Assembly: GCA_023150945.1 (NCBI GenBank)
Contig: JAKLJX010000001.1
Span: 489,655-553,654, forward strand
Direction of reading: 5' to 3'
Source: a bacterium
Lineage (GTDB): Bacteria; Zhuqueibacterota; Zhuqueibacteria; Zhuqueibacterales; Zhuqueibacteraceae
DNA: 64,000 nt
Each line of letters opens with the position of its first letter. The stretch's first letter is position 1. Both the position numbers and the translations under genes were made by a program. The notes under the pieces are model-generated. The model was not told the DNA's origin. It worked only from the letters and a program-made list of their open reading frames with translations, and searched no databases. Positions 1-9,930 of the stretch are shown here, one piece after another.

Positions 1-362
1 TGTTTCCATGAAGACCTGTTTGCGAGGTGAGCAGCCTGAGGAAACGGAGGAACGGGCTGTGCTCTTTTTCCTCCATTTCTGAAAAAACACGAGTGCACTG
101 ACGCCTTTGGAAGTCTATCCTCTCTCCGCCGCCATCCTGTCAAGGATCATGTGAGAATTTGGGCGCTGCGCCGAATGCTGCACCCGATTTGGCGGAATGA
201 CATTTTCAAACCGAACAGCCGTACGCGTTTCGAGAATTAGTCGCGGCGAGATCAACCACCGGAGCGCGAAGAGAGCAGAGATGAGACCGGACTATTCGCC
301 TGCTTGGCGTCCTCGCGGTTCGAATCTTTGCCATTCTCGCAAAGATACAATCTCAAACCGGC
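1..362. other. Non-coding left edge of window
   Basis: I see no convincing gene here. The short open frames have no ribosome binding site and unusual composition. Around 300-345 the text resembles the widespread interspersed phrase built on 'gcgtcctcgcggttcgaatc', which occurs in many bacterial intergenic regions. The GGTTCGAATC piece mimics a tRNA T-loop but has no matching stem. Confidence 0.5.
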
Positions 363-1013
363 CTAAAGATTCCACGCCCCCAGCGCCAAAACGATACTGC
401 CCGCCACGTAGGCAGCTTCGTTATTGACGTTGCCGGACAATACCAGACCCAAACCGAGTATCTGTTTCACATGGGTAATCACTTGCGCTTTGGCCAGCAG
501 GCTCGGCGCCTTGACGGAACGAACCCGCCCGCGACTGCTTTCCGAGTCATAATACCAGCGCGTCAACCCCGCGCCCAGGCTCAGCGACGCTTCCAGATAC
601 GGCAGGGAGTGTACAAAGCCGTAGCTCGCCCACCATGACTTGATCTCCCAAGCTTCGATCATCTGATGGTCGAGGCCAATCGACACCAAGCGGTGCTTGC
701 GGCGAAAGTGTGCACTGGCGTTGAAATGAAGGAAAGCTTCCCACGAAGTCCAATACCGGCCACTGATATCCGCGGAAGCCACGCCCAACCCGCCCTGGAG
801 CCAGAAAGCATGAGGCCCGGTCTTGCCGTCCTGCTGATCACCCTGACCGTCGCTTTGAATCAGGCCCTGTTTTTCCTGCCTCACCTCGAGCGGCCGCATC
901 ATCCTGCTCGTTGCGCTGCCGGCCCAATGCTTGCTTTGTGCCGGCGCCGTTTCGAACAGGCCGGCTGCAGCAAGCAGCGCTGCGATGCAAACACGGGCAG
1001 ATTTTCCGTTCAT
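363..1013 (-). CDS. Secreted / outer-membrane-like hypothetical protein
   Basis: A 216-residue protein I cannot assign to a named family. It starts with a clear signal peptide: basic residues, then a hydrophobic run and an Ala-x-Ala type site (TAPAQS) near residue 26. The mature part has alternating hydrophobic and polar stretches rich in Tyr, Trp and Gly (residues 70-216), as in small outer-membrane beta-barrels. The start at 1013 is supported by a strong GGGAGGTGG ribosome binding site. It lies 39 bases downstream of the aminotransferase on the same strand, so the two may be cotranscribed. Location in the outer membrane is inference from composition only. Confidence 0.65.
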   Translation of the reverse strand: MNGKSARVCIAALLAAAGLFETAPAQSKHWAGSATSRMMRPLEVRQEKQGLIQSDGQGDQQDGKTGPHAFWLQGGLGVASADISGRYWTSWEAFLHFNASAHFRRKHRLVSIGLDHQMIEAWEIKSWWASYGFVHSLPYLEASLSLGAGLTRWYYDSESSRGRVRSVKAPSLLAKAQVITHVKQILGLGLVLSGNVNNEAAYVAGSIVLALGAWNL

Positions 1014-1052
1014 ACACCACCTCCCGCGGCAACGTCGCAGCGTTCGCCGCGC

Positions 1053-2447
1053 TTACGCCGCTTCCACTTCGGACAGCACGCGATCCAGCGTGTCGGTGAG
1101 AAAATCCGCATCACCTTGCGTGAGGCACATCGGCGGCTTGATGCGCAGCACATTGCCGTGCAAACCGCCTTTGCCGATCAGCAGGCCGTTGTTCTTGGTG
1201 CGTTCCATCACCTCGGCGGTTTCAGCGGTGGCGGGTTCCTTGGTGCTGCGGTCTTTCACCAGCTCCACCCCCAGCATCAAGCCCAAGCCGCGCACCTCGC
1301 CGATCAGCCGGTGTTTGTCCATCAAGCCGGTGAGTTTCTCTTTCAAGTAGTTTCCGACTTGCGCGGCGTTCGCCTGGGTGCCCTCTTTGTCGATCACCTC
1401 GAGCGTCGCCAGTCCCTGCACCATCGAAACCGGGTTGCCGCCAAAGGTGTTGAACCAGATTTTTTGTGACATCACTGCGGCGATCTCGCGGCGGGTAGTG
1501 AGCGCGCTCAGCGGAATGCCGTTGCCGATACCCTTGGCCATCGCGATGGCATCCGGCGTCACGCCCCAGTTTTGAATGCCCCAGTAATGGCTGCCGGTGC
1601 GGCCGAAGCCGGTTTGCACTTCATCGGCGATGAACAGGCCGCCATACTTTTTCACAATCTCATACACGATCTTGAAGTATTCCGGCGGCGGCGTCACCGT
1701 GCCGCCCACCCCCTGAATCGGCTCGCCGATGAACGCCGCGACTTTGCCGCTGGTGTTGTGCTTGATCACGTTTTCCACGTCGCGGGCGCAGTGCAGATCA
1801 CAGGCGGGATAGGTCTTGCCGAACGGACAGCGGTAGCAATAGCCCGGCGCGACGTGATGAATGTTGCCGGCAGCCGGAATCGGATACTTCCAGGTGCTGT
1901 GGCCGACCAGGCTCATGGTGGCGAGGCCGGCGCCGTGATAGCAGTTGCGCAACGCCAGCACGTCGAGGTTGCCGGTGAACAGCCGCGCCATGGTGAGGGC
2001 GAGATCGTTGGTTTCACTGCCGGAATTGGTGAAGAAGGTGACCTTCAGGTCCGGGCTGGGCATTTTTTCCGCGAGCTTTTTGGCGAGCAGCGGCATGGCG
2101 GGATGCAGATAGATGGTGGTGGCGTGCTGCAGCTTGTCGATCTGCGCCTTGGTTCTGGCGATCACCTCGGGATGGCAGTGGCCGACGCTGATGGTGACGA
2201 TGCCGCCGAGCGCATCGAGATATTGCCGGCCGGTGTCGTCGTAGAGGTATTGCATGTGGCCGCGCACCAGATTGATCGGCTCGCGATAGTACATGAACAC
2301 CGCCGGCGGCAGATACTCGCGCCGCAAGGCCAAAACCTGGTCGCGGCTCAATTCGTTTTCGGAAGCAACCGTTTCGGCGGGTTGGGCGCCGGGGTTGGGT
2401 TCACGCGCATGGACCTGAGCAGTGGGGGCAACGACGGTCGCTTGCAT
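1053..2447 (-). CDS. Class III pyridoxal-phosphate aminotransferase (AGXT2-like)
   Basis: A 464-residue fold-type I aminotransferase that uses pyridoxal phosphate to move an amino group, probably to pyruvate or glyoxylate as in alanine-glyoxylate aminotransferase 2 and 3-aminoisobutyrate-pyruvate aminotransferases. The class III signature is clear: IADEVQTGFGRTG followed by AIAMAKGIGNG, with the cofactor lysine at about residue 305. A four-cysteine insert (CYRCPFGKTYPACDLHC) is typical of this subgroup. The frame is open upstream to 2675, but the ATG at 2447 is chosen because it has an AGAGGAG site at good spacing, and homology starts shortly after it. Substrate is not decidable from sequence. 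Confidence 0.93.
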   Translation of the reverse strand: MQATVVAPTAQVHAREPNPGAQPAETVASENELSRDQVLALRREYLPPAVFMYYREPINLVRGHMQYLYDDTGRQYLDALGGIVTISVGHCHPEVIARTKAQIDKLQHATTIYLHPAMPLLAKKLAEKMPSPDLKVTFFTNSGSETNDLALTMARLFTGNLDVLALRNCYHGAGLATMSLVGHSTWKYPIPAAGNIHHVAPGYCYRCPFGKTYPACDLHCARDVENVIKHNTSGKVAAFIGEPIQGVGGTVTPPPEYFKIVYEIVKKYGGLFIADEVQTGFGRTGSHYWGIQNWGVTPDAIAMAKGIGNGIPLSALTTRREIAAVMSQKIWFNTFGGNPVSMVQGLATLEVIDKEGTQANAAQVGNYLKEKLTGLMDKHRLIGEVRGLGLMLGVELVKDRSTKEPATAETAEVMERTKNNGLLIGKGGLHGNVLRIKPPMCLTQGDADFLTDTLDRVLSEVEAA

Positions 2448-3054
2448 GGCCGGCTCCTCTTGGGTGAGATCGAAACAGGCAACGGATTTTTTGGGGAAAG
2501 AGCGCTCGCGCGCAGGCGAAAAAGCGGGGGCAAAATACAAAACCGGTGGTGGAAATGCAAGAGGGATGAGGCCGGCGGCGGCATGCCTGCAGTCACGGGA
2601 GCTGTCACGCTGCAAGCATCTTGTGACAATCAACGGCGATGCTGAGTTGAAAGAAGATTCGCTCCAGGATGGCAATCTCCCTCCGTGACTGAGGCATTGT
2701 CCGGCCGCCCGTGGCCGGTGCGCTTGTCCCTTCCCATCTTCCTGCCAGCAGGTTCAGCCCGCTGCTCCGGCTTGGTCAAATCTCTTGCCGGCGGCGCGAG
2801 GGAACATTATCTAACCGGCAGAAGAATGTCAAACGATACTTTAGCCGAAGCGCAGGGCTTCTGTCATTGATGGAACAAACACGGCCTGCTGGCTTCTCAT
2901 GCTGCAAAGCATGCTCTTCAGTAAGAAGGTGGCGCTTTTGCCGGGAGGCGCACGCTCGAGTTGCACAAGATGCTTGCGGCACACGCGCCGATGCGGTAAT
3001 GGATGCTTGCCGCATCACCCGCATGGCCGGCCCTCATGTGGCTGAAACATTGCA
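2448..3054. other. Intergenic region upstream of the aminotransferase
   Basis: About 600 bases with no supportable gene. It should contain the promoter of the minus-strand aminotransferase. A 129-codon plus-strand frame here has no ribosome binding site and no family resemblance, so I left it out. Confidence 0.4.
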
Positions 3055-3086
3055 GAAAAGCGAAAGCCGGCAGTGCCGGCTTTCGC
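3055..3086 (-). terminator. Rho-independent terminator of the large secreted-protein gene
   Basis: A near-perfect palindrome (GCGAAAGCCGGC with its complement around a three-base loop, 3060-3086) is followed on the minus strand by TTTTC. It sits about 60 bases past the stop codon at 3144. Confidence 0.75.
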
Positions 3087-3143
3087 TTGTGCAGAAGTAA
3101 TGAAGAGAGGCAACGCTGTGGCCTCGGGAAAAGCGCGCCGCCG

Positions 3144-6100
3144 TTATTTTTGCAAAACCATCTTGCGCACCTGCCTGTGCTGGCCGGCGGTGACTTTGTA
3201 CAGATAGATGCCGGTTGCCACGGCCCGGCCGGCCTCATCGCGGCCATCCCACACCGCGCTGTGATAACCCGCCGGTTGCGCCGCCTGATTCACCAGCGTG
3301 CGCACCTTGCGGCCGAGCTGATCATAAATCACCAGCGATACCACCGCGGCCTCAGGCAGGTTGTAGCGAATGCTGGTTTCCGGATTGAAGGGATTGGGGA
3401 AGTTCTGCAGCAGCTCGAACTGCTCCGGCACCAGCGCGATGGCGCCGGCTTGTTTGGAGACGAACTCCGGCTTGCCGACCAGCAGCTTCAGCCGCTTTTG
3501 CACCGGCTGTGTGCCGCTGCGAAAGGCGTATTCGGCTTTCGCGCGCAGGTTTTGAGCGAGGCCCAGCGCTTCATCGATCAGATACACCTCGACGTTCGCG
3601 GGGAAGTCGCCGACCAAAGCGAAGCGCACGCGCACCTCACGCTGGGTTTGATTGGTTGCCACTTCGAAATCCCACACCTGATCCGCCTCGTGGCTGGCGC
3701 GGAAATCCGTGCAGAAATTCTCAGCCGGCTGCCGCCATTCCGGATGTGGGAAGGAGACTGAAACATAGTCACCGATCACCGGCGGCTCCGCCATTTCCGT
3801 GGCATCGTAGTCTGCGCTAGCCGACTGGCGAATGCCTGCCCAGTTGAGTTGATCCTGGGCCTCGCCGGCGCGCGCACTGATCTGCACTGCCCATTCACCA
3901 GCCTGCCACGCCATTGCCGGCGCATTGACTTTGCCAATGCGGCCGGGCACTGCCACCGGCTGCACGATCAAGCGCAAGGGCGCAGAGGTCGAGACGCCCT
4001 GACCGCGCACGACATAGATGGCATAACCGCGCCAGGGATCCATCACGTCGGAGAAGGTCCATTGCCGCTCGAATGACCACAAACTCACGGTATCCTTGTC
4101 GGCATTGATCAAACGCAGCGAGCGCTTGTGCACCGGGAAGTTGAAGGGCGTGGCAATCAGGTTCCAGCCTTCCTGCACCGTCAGGGTGTCGGGGCATACG
4201 GTGCGCCGGGTTTGTCCCGGGCCGCTGTCGAACACCGTGTCCTGCTTGCGCGTGATCGCGAAGAAGGCCCGGCCCGGCGTGAACGTCCGCGCTTTGGTGC
4301 CTTCCTGCCAGCGCGTGGCCTGCGGATTCTGCGGCACGTAGTCGAACAAGCGCCATTGCTTGGCATCATACGCGCCGAGATCATCCTTCAAGACGTTGAT
4401 CGCGTTGCTGTCATCCAGATCATAGGGAATCGAGATCAATTGATAGCTGGTGGTGGAATCTCCGGAAACCAGCGGCACGGGCCGGCCGTCGGAATCGATG
4501 CGGAAATCGCCCTCGCCAGTGACGCGCGTGCGGAGGGGATACCAATACTCGCCGTCATGATCCAGCGCCAGCGCGCCGCTGTTGTCATCATCACCGTAAC
4601 AGGTGGGACTGTTGAGCGGGCCGTAGGCCATATTGGGGCCATTAAAAGCAGCAGGCACGTTGTCGCGCGCCATGGCGCGGAACTCAATGCCGCGGCGTGT
4701 GACGCCGGCGATCGGAATCGTGAAGCGGAAGGTGTCGGTCCGGCTCACGCGGAAGGCCGGCACTGGCGGCGCTTCCGTGGCGGCCCCGCCCAAGCGGTAA
4801 TGCACCCACACCGTGTCCACGCCAGAAAGGCTGTCGGTGACCACCAGCCGGTCGAGGAAATCCTGGCCGCTCAGTGCGATGTTGTTGCTGAGTGATTTGA
4901 CGCGGCGGATCTCCGGCGGGCACATGTCGAAGCGATAGTGCGCGGCCGAGTAGTTTGCCGGGTTGATGTTGCCGGCGGAATCCGCCAGCCAGACATAGAG
5001 GCTGTCATCGCCGCAAAGATCTTCGGAGTTGAACAGCACGGAAAACCTTGCCGTGTCGCCGGCCGCGCGAGTCAGTTCAGCCTCGCCCTGGGCCTCGATT
5101 TGGCTTTTGGGCGGAGTTTTGAATTTCCAGAAGACCCGGGCGGCATCACGGGCATTGCCCGGCAGCCTGAAGGAGAATCGCATGAGTTGGCCGGCACCAA
5201 ACCAGGTGGAAGATTGAATCTCAGTTGAAAGCACGCCATTGCTGATATGCCGTTTCCAGGGGCCATTGGAATTGCTGGTGGGGCGTCCGGCGCTGGTGGT
5301 ATCAAACCTGATTGTCCGGTTCGGTTCCGGCGGCCAGCGATAGGCATTGGCATGGCCCGAATTTCCGGCTTTGTCGATCACCCAGACATAGACGAACCAA
5401 TTGCCCTGCCCGTCCTTACCCTTTTGCCTCAGTTTGTTCAGCGTTAGATTCACACACGTCAGCGAGGCGGTGGTGTCACTGGTTGCCAAGCGATAGAAAC
5501 CGCCATTGGCCGTGTCTGCCGCAGAGGTGGGGCGCGTATTAGGATCGCGCACGAATCGCCAGCGCACCTCGGCAATATCGCGGCCGTCTTGCACCTGCCA
5601 GCAGAATGGGATGCTGCCGCCGTTGGTATAGTAGGCATAGCCGCCGGGCCAGGTGTAGCCGCCGCTGAGGTACAGGTTGCGCACCACCGGCGTGCCGACG
5701 TAGTAGTACAGCGGGCTGTAGAAGGGGCTGTTGTTGTAGCCCGAAGTGCCGTTGGTGCCGTCCAGCCAGATCCAGCAATAGTTGCGGCCGGCGGCCACGA
5801 CGTTCCGCAGCGGAATCTTGAAGCACAGCGTGCCGCCACTGACCACCGGGACGGCGCTGCCGGTAAAATCCGTGGGACTTTGCGGTGCGATGAAATTGGG
5901 AATGATCTTCCAACGCACAAACGCGACATTGGCCACGTTGGCGGGCAAACAGATCTGCAAGGTATCGGCAGAGAGATAGCCCTGATAACCGCCATAGGCG
6001 CTCCAATTCACTTCGATCGTGGTGATCGGCGGTGGCGGCTGCGGGGTCGGGTTGGCGCTACCCTTCAACGGCAAGGCGCGCCGGCCTTCCGGCAGGGTCA

Positions 6101-7154
6101 GGTCATTGGTTTGGAAAAAGAGCAAGCCCAAATACTGTTTGACAGTCGTGGGCTTGAACGTGACTTTGACTTGTTTGGTGTCGCCCGGCGCAATGTTCAG
6201 GGATTTGGTATCGAGTTGGAAAACCTCGGCATCGTTGGTCTGCAGGGCGCTGATTTGCAGCGGCTCACTGAAGTTTTTGGCGCCCACGGTGTCGTTGACT
6301 ACCTGCACCGTACTCGTCACCGCAGTGTTCACTTGCACGCGGCCAAAACGCAAAGTGTCGCCGGGCAGGACGACGAGGCGAGGCCCGGTCGATTCACCAC
6401 GGAGCTTGACTGAGAGCGAGTCTTTTTTCTGCGTGGCACTGGTGAAGTAAATCCACAAACGATTCTGCGCCAGCCGGCGGTTCACGGGACTGAAGCGAAC
6501 GGTGAGGGCGAGTCGGTCTCCGCCCGGGACTACCGCGTTCACCGGCGCCTGGATCAGGGCAAAGGGACGCAGGCTGTTGTTCGCCGTGTAGCCGGTGATG
6601 GTGATGTTGGCGCAGCCTTCGTTTTCCACATAGATCACGCTGTCGCGCAAGGCGCCGGCTTTGATCGTGCCGAACACCAGTGAGTCGGTGCTGGTGGTGG
6701 CGAGCAGGCCGGAACGATCGATGAACAGCGTGGCGGTATCGCCGCGGACGTTGGTAATCGTGTCGCTCGACGTCTCTGCCATCGTGGGGCCTTCGCCCGC
6801 GGCTTTGGCGCCGGAGATCAGGAAAGTATAGCGGCCGTCGCCGGTAGAGGGCACGTCTTCATTGATATCGAAACTGGCAAAGAAGGTGATGGTATCGACC
6901 CACTCGCGATCCACCATGGGCAGTTCGAGTGAGGGGGGCGACTGCAGGCCGAACTTCACCTGCGGGAAGGTCGCTTTATCCATCGCCGTATCGAAAGTCA
7001 ATGTCATGGAGACCTTGGCGTTGCCCGTGCACGTCACCGGTTGGTTGTTGACGCGAAACGTCATCCGGATGAGCTGGGGCTTCTCTTGCGCCCAAAGGGA
7101 AAGGCTCCCCAAGGCCGTCATCGCCAGGGTGAGATAAAGTACCGATCGCTTCAT
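3144..7154 (-). CDS. Large secreted multidomain protein with T9SS-type C-terminal sorting domain
   Basis: A 1336-residue exported protein. It has a signal peptide (MKRSVLYLTLAMTALGSLSL, cut near WAQ), then a Big-like domain with a DTAMD motif (about residues 25-140). One or more ASPM/SPD-2/Hydin-like immunoglobulin repeats follow (about 150-370; note LRFGRVQVNTAVTSTVQV), then a long beta-rich middle. The last 85 residues are a classic type IX secretion sorting/FlgD-like domain: LLQNFPNPFNPETSIRYNLP, then YDQLGRKVRTL and ATGIYLYKV. This predicts export across the outer membrane and surface attachment or release. The start at 7154 has a GAGGT site, although the frame is open to 7562. Two CsgG-like genes lie directly upstream on the same strand. 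Its specific function is unknown. Confidence 0.9.
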   Translation of the reverse strand: MKRSVLYLTLAMTALGSLSLWAQEKPQLIRMTFRVNNQPVTCTGNAKVSMTLTFDTAMDKATFPQVKFGLQSPPSLELPMVDREWVDTITFFASFDINEDVPSTGDGRYTFLISGAKAAGEGPTMAETSSDTITNVRGDTATLFIDRSGLLATTSTDSLVFGTIKAGALRDSVIYVENEGCANITITGYTANNSLRPFALIQAPVNAVVPGGDRLALTVRFSPVNRRLAQNRLWIYFTSATQKKDSLSVKLRGESTGPRLVVLPGDTLRFGRVQVNTAVTSTVQVVNDTVGAKNFSEPLQISALQTNDAEVFQLDTKSLNIAPGDTKQVKVTFKPTTVKQYLGLLFFQTNDLTLPEGRRALPLKGSANPTPQPPPPITTIEVNWSAYGGYQGYLSADTLQICLPANVANVAFVRWKIIPNFIAPQSPTDFTGSAVPVVSGGTLCFKIPLRNVVAAGRNYCWIWLDGTNGTSGYNNSPFYSPLYYYVGTPVVRNLYLSGGYTWPGGYAYYTNGGSIPFCWQVQDGRDIAEVRWRFVRDPNTRPTSAADTANGGFYRLATSDTTASLTCVNLTLNKLRQKGKDGQGNWFVYVWVIDKAGNSGHANAYRWPPEPNRTIRFDTTSAGRPTSNSNGPWKRHISNGVLSTEIQSSTWFGAGQLMRFSFRLPGNARDAARVFWKFKTPPKSQIEAQGEAELTRAAGDTARFSVLFNSEDLCGDDSLYVWLADSAGNINPANYSAAHYRFDMCPPEIRRVKSLSNNIALSGQDFLDRLVVTDSLSGVDTVWVHYRLGGAATEAPPVPAFRVSRTDTFRFTIPIAGVTRRGIEFRAMARDNVPAAFNGPNMAYGPLNSPTCYGDDDNSGALALDHDGEYWYPLRTRVTGEGDFRIDSDGRPVPLVSGDSTTSYQLISIPYDLDDSNAINVLKDDLGAYDAKQWRLFDYVPQNPQATRWQEGTKARTFTPGRAFFAITRKQDTVFDSGPGQTRRTVCPDTLTVQEGWNLIATPFNFPVHKRSLRLINADKDTVSLWSFERQWTFSDVMDPWRGYAIYVVRGQGVSTSAPLRLIVQPVAVPGRIGKVNAPAMAWQAGEWAVQISARAGEAQDQLNWAGIRQSASADYDATEMAEPPVIGDYVSVSFPHPEWRQPAENFCTDFRASHEADQVWDFEVATNQTQREVRVRFALVGDFPANVEVYLIDEALGLAQNLRAKAEYAFRSGTQPVQKRLKLLVGKPEFVSKQAGAIALVPEQFELLQNFPNPFNPETSIRYNLPEAAVVSLVIYDQLGRKVRTLVNQAAQPAGYHSAVWDGRDEAGRAVATGIYLYKVTAGQHRQVRKMVLQK

Positions 7155-7219
7155 GTTGTGGACCTCGTTCGTGATGTTGAATCGCATGATGCGGTGCTGC
7201 GTGTCCGAATATTGAAAAC

Positions 7220-7768
7220 TCAAATCAGCGCGGTTGGGCAGGCGCAGGCAAGATTGAGCGGGCCGGGCGCGGAAATGGTGACACCAATCAGCCGGTGCAC
7301 CAACACCGGCAGGTGCTGCGTCAGCTCCGCCAGCGTGCCGAAGAAATCTTCGCGCACACTCTGCACGGTCCGGCCGCTGGCTGCATGCACCAGGCGAACC
7401 TCGAGGGCATAAGCGTTGCCCACCTTTTGCAAACTGCCGACGGCGATCACCTGCGCCCCCAGCGCGCGCCCGATTTTTTGCACGCGCTGTTCGTCCACCA
7501 CCGCCATCGAGTCGCCGGGGAAGGCGTTGCTCGCTGCCGCTACTGCGGCGAGCGGCAGGCATTGAAACAGGGCGAGTTGCTCGAGTTCAGCGTGCAAACG
7601 CGCATTGAGGCGCGCCATCGCCGCTGCCTCGTTGTCATTCTCCGCGACAAAGCCGAGCACGGCCAGGCGGGGCGGCCGCGCCGCAGGGGTCTGTGCCACT
7701 GCGCCGGCGGCGCTGAGCAAGCAAGCTGCACACAGGAGGACGATTATCCGGTTGGCACCGCGCTTCAT
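7220..7768 (-). CDS. CsgG/LpoB-like periplasmic protein
   Basis: A 182-residue exported protein with a signal peptide ending near residue 26 (AGAVAQ). The mature part opens with RLAVLGFVAENDNEAAAMA and continues with RALGAQVIAVGSLQKVGNAYALEVRLVHAASG. This is the fold seen in CsgG, LpoB, FlgT and related proteins, where a conserved 'LGxxxVVxGSxxxxG' strand pair follows an N-terminal 'lAVLdf' strand. The start at 7768 has an AGGAA site. It shares this architecture with the neighbouring gene at 8115-8915, which suggests an old duplication. It precedes the large secreted protein by 65 bases and is probably cotranscribed with it. Exact role unknown. Confidence 0.75.
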   Translation of the reverse strand: MKRGANRIIVLLCAACLLSAAGAVAQTPAARPPRLAVLGFVAENDNEAAAMARLNARLHAELEQLALFQCLPLAAVAAASNAFPGDSMAVVDEQRVQKIGRALGAQVIAVGSLQKVGNAYALEVRLVHAASGRTVQSVREDFFGTLAELTQHLPVLVHRLIGVTISAPGPLNLACACPTALI

Positions 7769-8114
7769 TTTGCTGATTCCTGTTTACGTCAGAGGCCTGC
7801 GCCTCCCTGCGGGAGCAATGATGATGCGATTCATCACGGCAGTCGCTTCCCAACGACTGCGGCCGGAATCGGCAAACCAGGTGCCAGGCAGACCGGCAGG
7901 CGCGCGCCTCCTGCCGGCGCGGTCGCTTGCCCAGCGGCAGTTGGAATCAGCAAAGCTATATCGTTTGATTTCAAGGAGCCCAAGCCGCGGCGCAGTTGCC
8001 GCAGCGTGCTTGTTTGCGCTGCGTGCGCTTGTTCGCCGGCGCTGCCATGTGCGCGCTTGAAACAACTGTCAAGCGCTGAAGCACCGGGTTTGCGCCGGCA
8101 GGCGACAACACTGC
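7769..8114. other. Intergenic spacer between the two CsgG-like genes
   Basis: 346 bases. A 93-codon minus-strand frame exists but has no ribosome binding site and an Arg-rich composition typical of a shadow. I see no clear terminator or regulatory motif. Confidence 0.35.
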
Positions 8115-8915
8115 TTATGGAAAAGTTGGAGGGGCAGGCAAAGTGCTGGGATCGATACCGCCGCCGTTGCCATTTCCATTCTTGTCTTCTTTGCCCATGG
8201 CGGTGGCCGCGAAAATGCCCGCGCCCACGCCGATCGCCACCAGTCCAGCCACCAACAGCGTTTTGCCCGACTTGCCTTTGCCGGTGTCTTGGGCCGGCTC
8301 GGATTCGGTATCGGAGGTGTCAGTGCTCGCCGAGTTCTCAACCGCGGTCATCTCTTGTGGCGGTTCAGTTGATTTGGCGGGCCGCGCGGCTGCGCTGCTG
8401 GCAGTCGTGGTGCCGACCAGCCGCTTGGTCAATGCCGGGATGCGGGCTTCGAGTTTCTTGAAGTCACCATCGACTTCATCCTTGACCTTCTGCACCACCT
8501 GGCCGCTTTTCACGTGCACTAACTGCACTTCAATGAAATAGAGCGGCCCGATGCGATTGATGGTGCCATTGGCGACCAGCTTGACCCCCAGAGCCTTGCC
8601 GGCCTCGACCGCGCACTCCACCGTGCTGCAGCCGGTTTCCAGCAGGGTCGTGCCCGCCAGCCCGGCCATCACCTGGTCTTTGCTCACCATCTCGAACATG
8701 CCGGTGGCTTGCATCTCCTGGCGCAGCCGGTCGGTGATTTTGCCGGCATCCGCCACGGAGATGCGGCCGCTGGGCTCGAGATCCAGCACCGCAAGCGAAT
8801 AAACGCGATTCTCCAGGTCCGCGCCGGCCCCTGCGGTCACGGCCAGCGCCAGATCTTGTAACACCATTGTCAATATTAATGCCGGCAGCAGGATCAAGCT
8901 GATCGCTTTTTTCAT
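8115..8915 (-). CDS. CsgG/LpoB-like secreted protein with C-terminal membrane anchor
   Basis: A 266-residue exported protein. A hydrophobic signal segment (residues 2-25) is followed by SLAVLDLEPSGRISVADAG and the paired-cysteine motif CSTVECAVEAGKALGVKLVANG. This is the common pattern of CsgG/DUF2380-like domains that bind or stabilise outer-membrane complexes. Residues 175-215 are low-complexity Ser/Thr/Glu-rich. A single hydrophobic segment (TLLVAGLVAIGVGAGIFAATA, near 225-245) then ends in a short Asn/Gly/Pro-rich tail. The start at 8915 is set by a GGAGCG site; an in-frame ATG five codons upstream is possible. It resembles the gene at 7220-7768. Function is inferred only at fold level. 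Confidence 0.75.
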   Translation of the reverse strand: MKKAISLILLPALILTMVLQDLALAVTAGAGADLENRVYSLAVLDLEPSGRISVADAGKITDRLRQEMQATGMFEMVSKDQVMAGLAGTTLLETGCSTVECAVEAGKALGVKLVANGTINRIGPLYFIEVQLVHVKSGQVVQKVKDEVDGDFKKLEARIPALTKRLVGTTTASSAAARPAKSTEPPQEMTAVENSASTDTSDTESEPAQDTGKGKSGKTLLVAGLVAIGVGAGIFAATAMGKEDKNGNGNGGGIDPSTLPAPPTFP

Positions 8916-9086
8916 ACGAACACGCTCCATGAACCGATAATCTGTTTCGAAGTGATGAACGCGGACGCCTGTTATTTGGAATCCGTGCTTAGAATACCAA
9001 CACTTGTTTGAAAATGCGTGCGATGAAAAGCAGATCTGTGAGGCGGGCAAAACAGGAGGGAGACGGGGCTGGCAGCCGGAGAGGGG

Positions 9087-9761
9087 CTAGAGATGATCGA
9101 CCAGAATCGAGTCCGCCAGCTCCTTGCCGAGATGGTGGCTCTGGCCCTGGATCTGAATGTGCAGCGGGCCATTGAAGGGGGCGACCTCGAGAATCAGGAT
9201 TTCGGTTTTGGGAAAGATGCCGATTTGCGCCAAATAACGCAGGCGTTCCGGGTCGCGGTCGGAGACCATGCGCACGATCACGCGCTCCTCGGGCCGGCTT
9301 TGCGAGAGGGCAAAACAGTTGAGCCGGGGCAGCACCCCGTCTTTGGAGGGAATGGGCGAACCGTGGGGATCGACCGTGGGTTGCCCGAGCACCTCATCCA
9401 TCTTGTCTTCGAATTCCTCGGAGATGTAGTGTTCGAGCTGCTCGGCTTCGTCGTGCACTTTGTCCCAGCTATAGCCCATGGCCTGCGCGAGATAAAGTTC
9501 GAGCAGGCGGTGGTGGCGAATGACTTCCAGCGCGATCTTCTCGCCGGTGGCCGTCAACGACACGCCCTGGTAAGGCGAATACTCGACCAGCTTCATCTCA
9601 TCGAGTTTCTTCAGCATGCCGGTTACCGAGGCTTGCGCCACGCCCATGCGCCCGGCAATCGCCGAGGTGGAAACCCTGGTGTCATTGGCCTGCAACACGT
9701 GGATCGTCTTGAGGTAATCTTCGATCGCTTGCGTGGTGAAGTTTTTTTTCTTCCTGGTCAT
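9087..9761 (-). CDS. DtxR/MntR-family metal-dependent transcriptional regulator
   Basis: A 224-residue repressor of the DtxR/MntR/IdeR family, which binds DNA when loaded with Mn(II) or Fe(II) and controls metal uptake genes. Residues 5-70 form the winged helix-turn-helix (IEDYLKTIHVL, TSAIAGRMGVAQASVTGMLKKL). Residues 75-140 form the dimerisation and metal-binding domain (HHRLLELYLAQAMG, then DEAEQLEHYISEEFEDKM). The last ~70 residues match the SH3-like FeoA-type domain (LAQIGIFPKTEILILEVAP). The start is uncertain: ATG at 9761 fits homologues but has no strong binding site, and 9791 is the alternative. It is divergent from pfkA across a 169-base gap. No target gene is evident nearby. Confidence 0.92.
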   Translation of the reverse strand: MTRKKKNFTTQAIEDYLKTIHVLQANDTRVSTSAIAGRMGVAQASVTGMLKKLDEMKLVEYSPYQGVSLTATGEKIALEVIRHHRLLELYLAQAMGYSWDKVHDEAEQLEHYISEEFEDKMDEVLGQPTVDPHGSPIPSKDGVLPRLNCFALSQSRPEERVIVRMVSDRDPERLRYLAQIGIFPKTEILILEVAPFNGPLHIQIQGQSHHLGKELADSILVDHL

Positions 9762-9930
9762 GAGCGCGCGCGGGCAGTTTGGCATCAGCATGTTCTCATT
9801 TTTCGACGGCGCAAAGTAACAAGCCAGGTGCGATTATCCAAGAGAAAATTGCGATATTTTTGCTTGCTTTTGGCCGCCCTGCGCGGCACATTTGGCCATT
9901 TGATCATCGATTTGAAAGAGGAGTTTTCGC

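Noticed and set aside
300..345. tRNA-like GGTTCGAATC near the left edge
   Set aside because: No complementary T-stem, acceptor stem or anticodon arm can be drawn around it.
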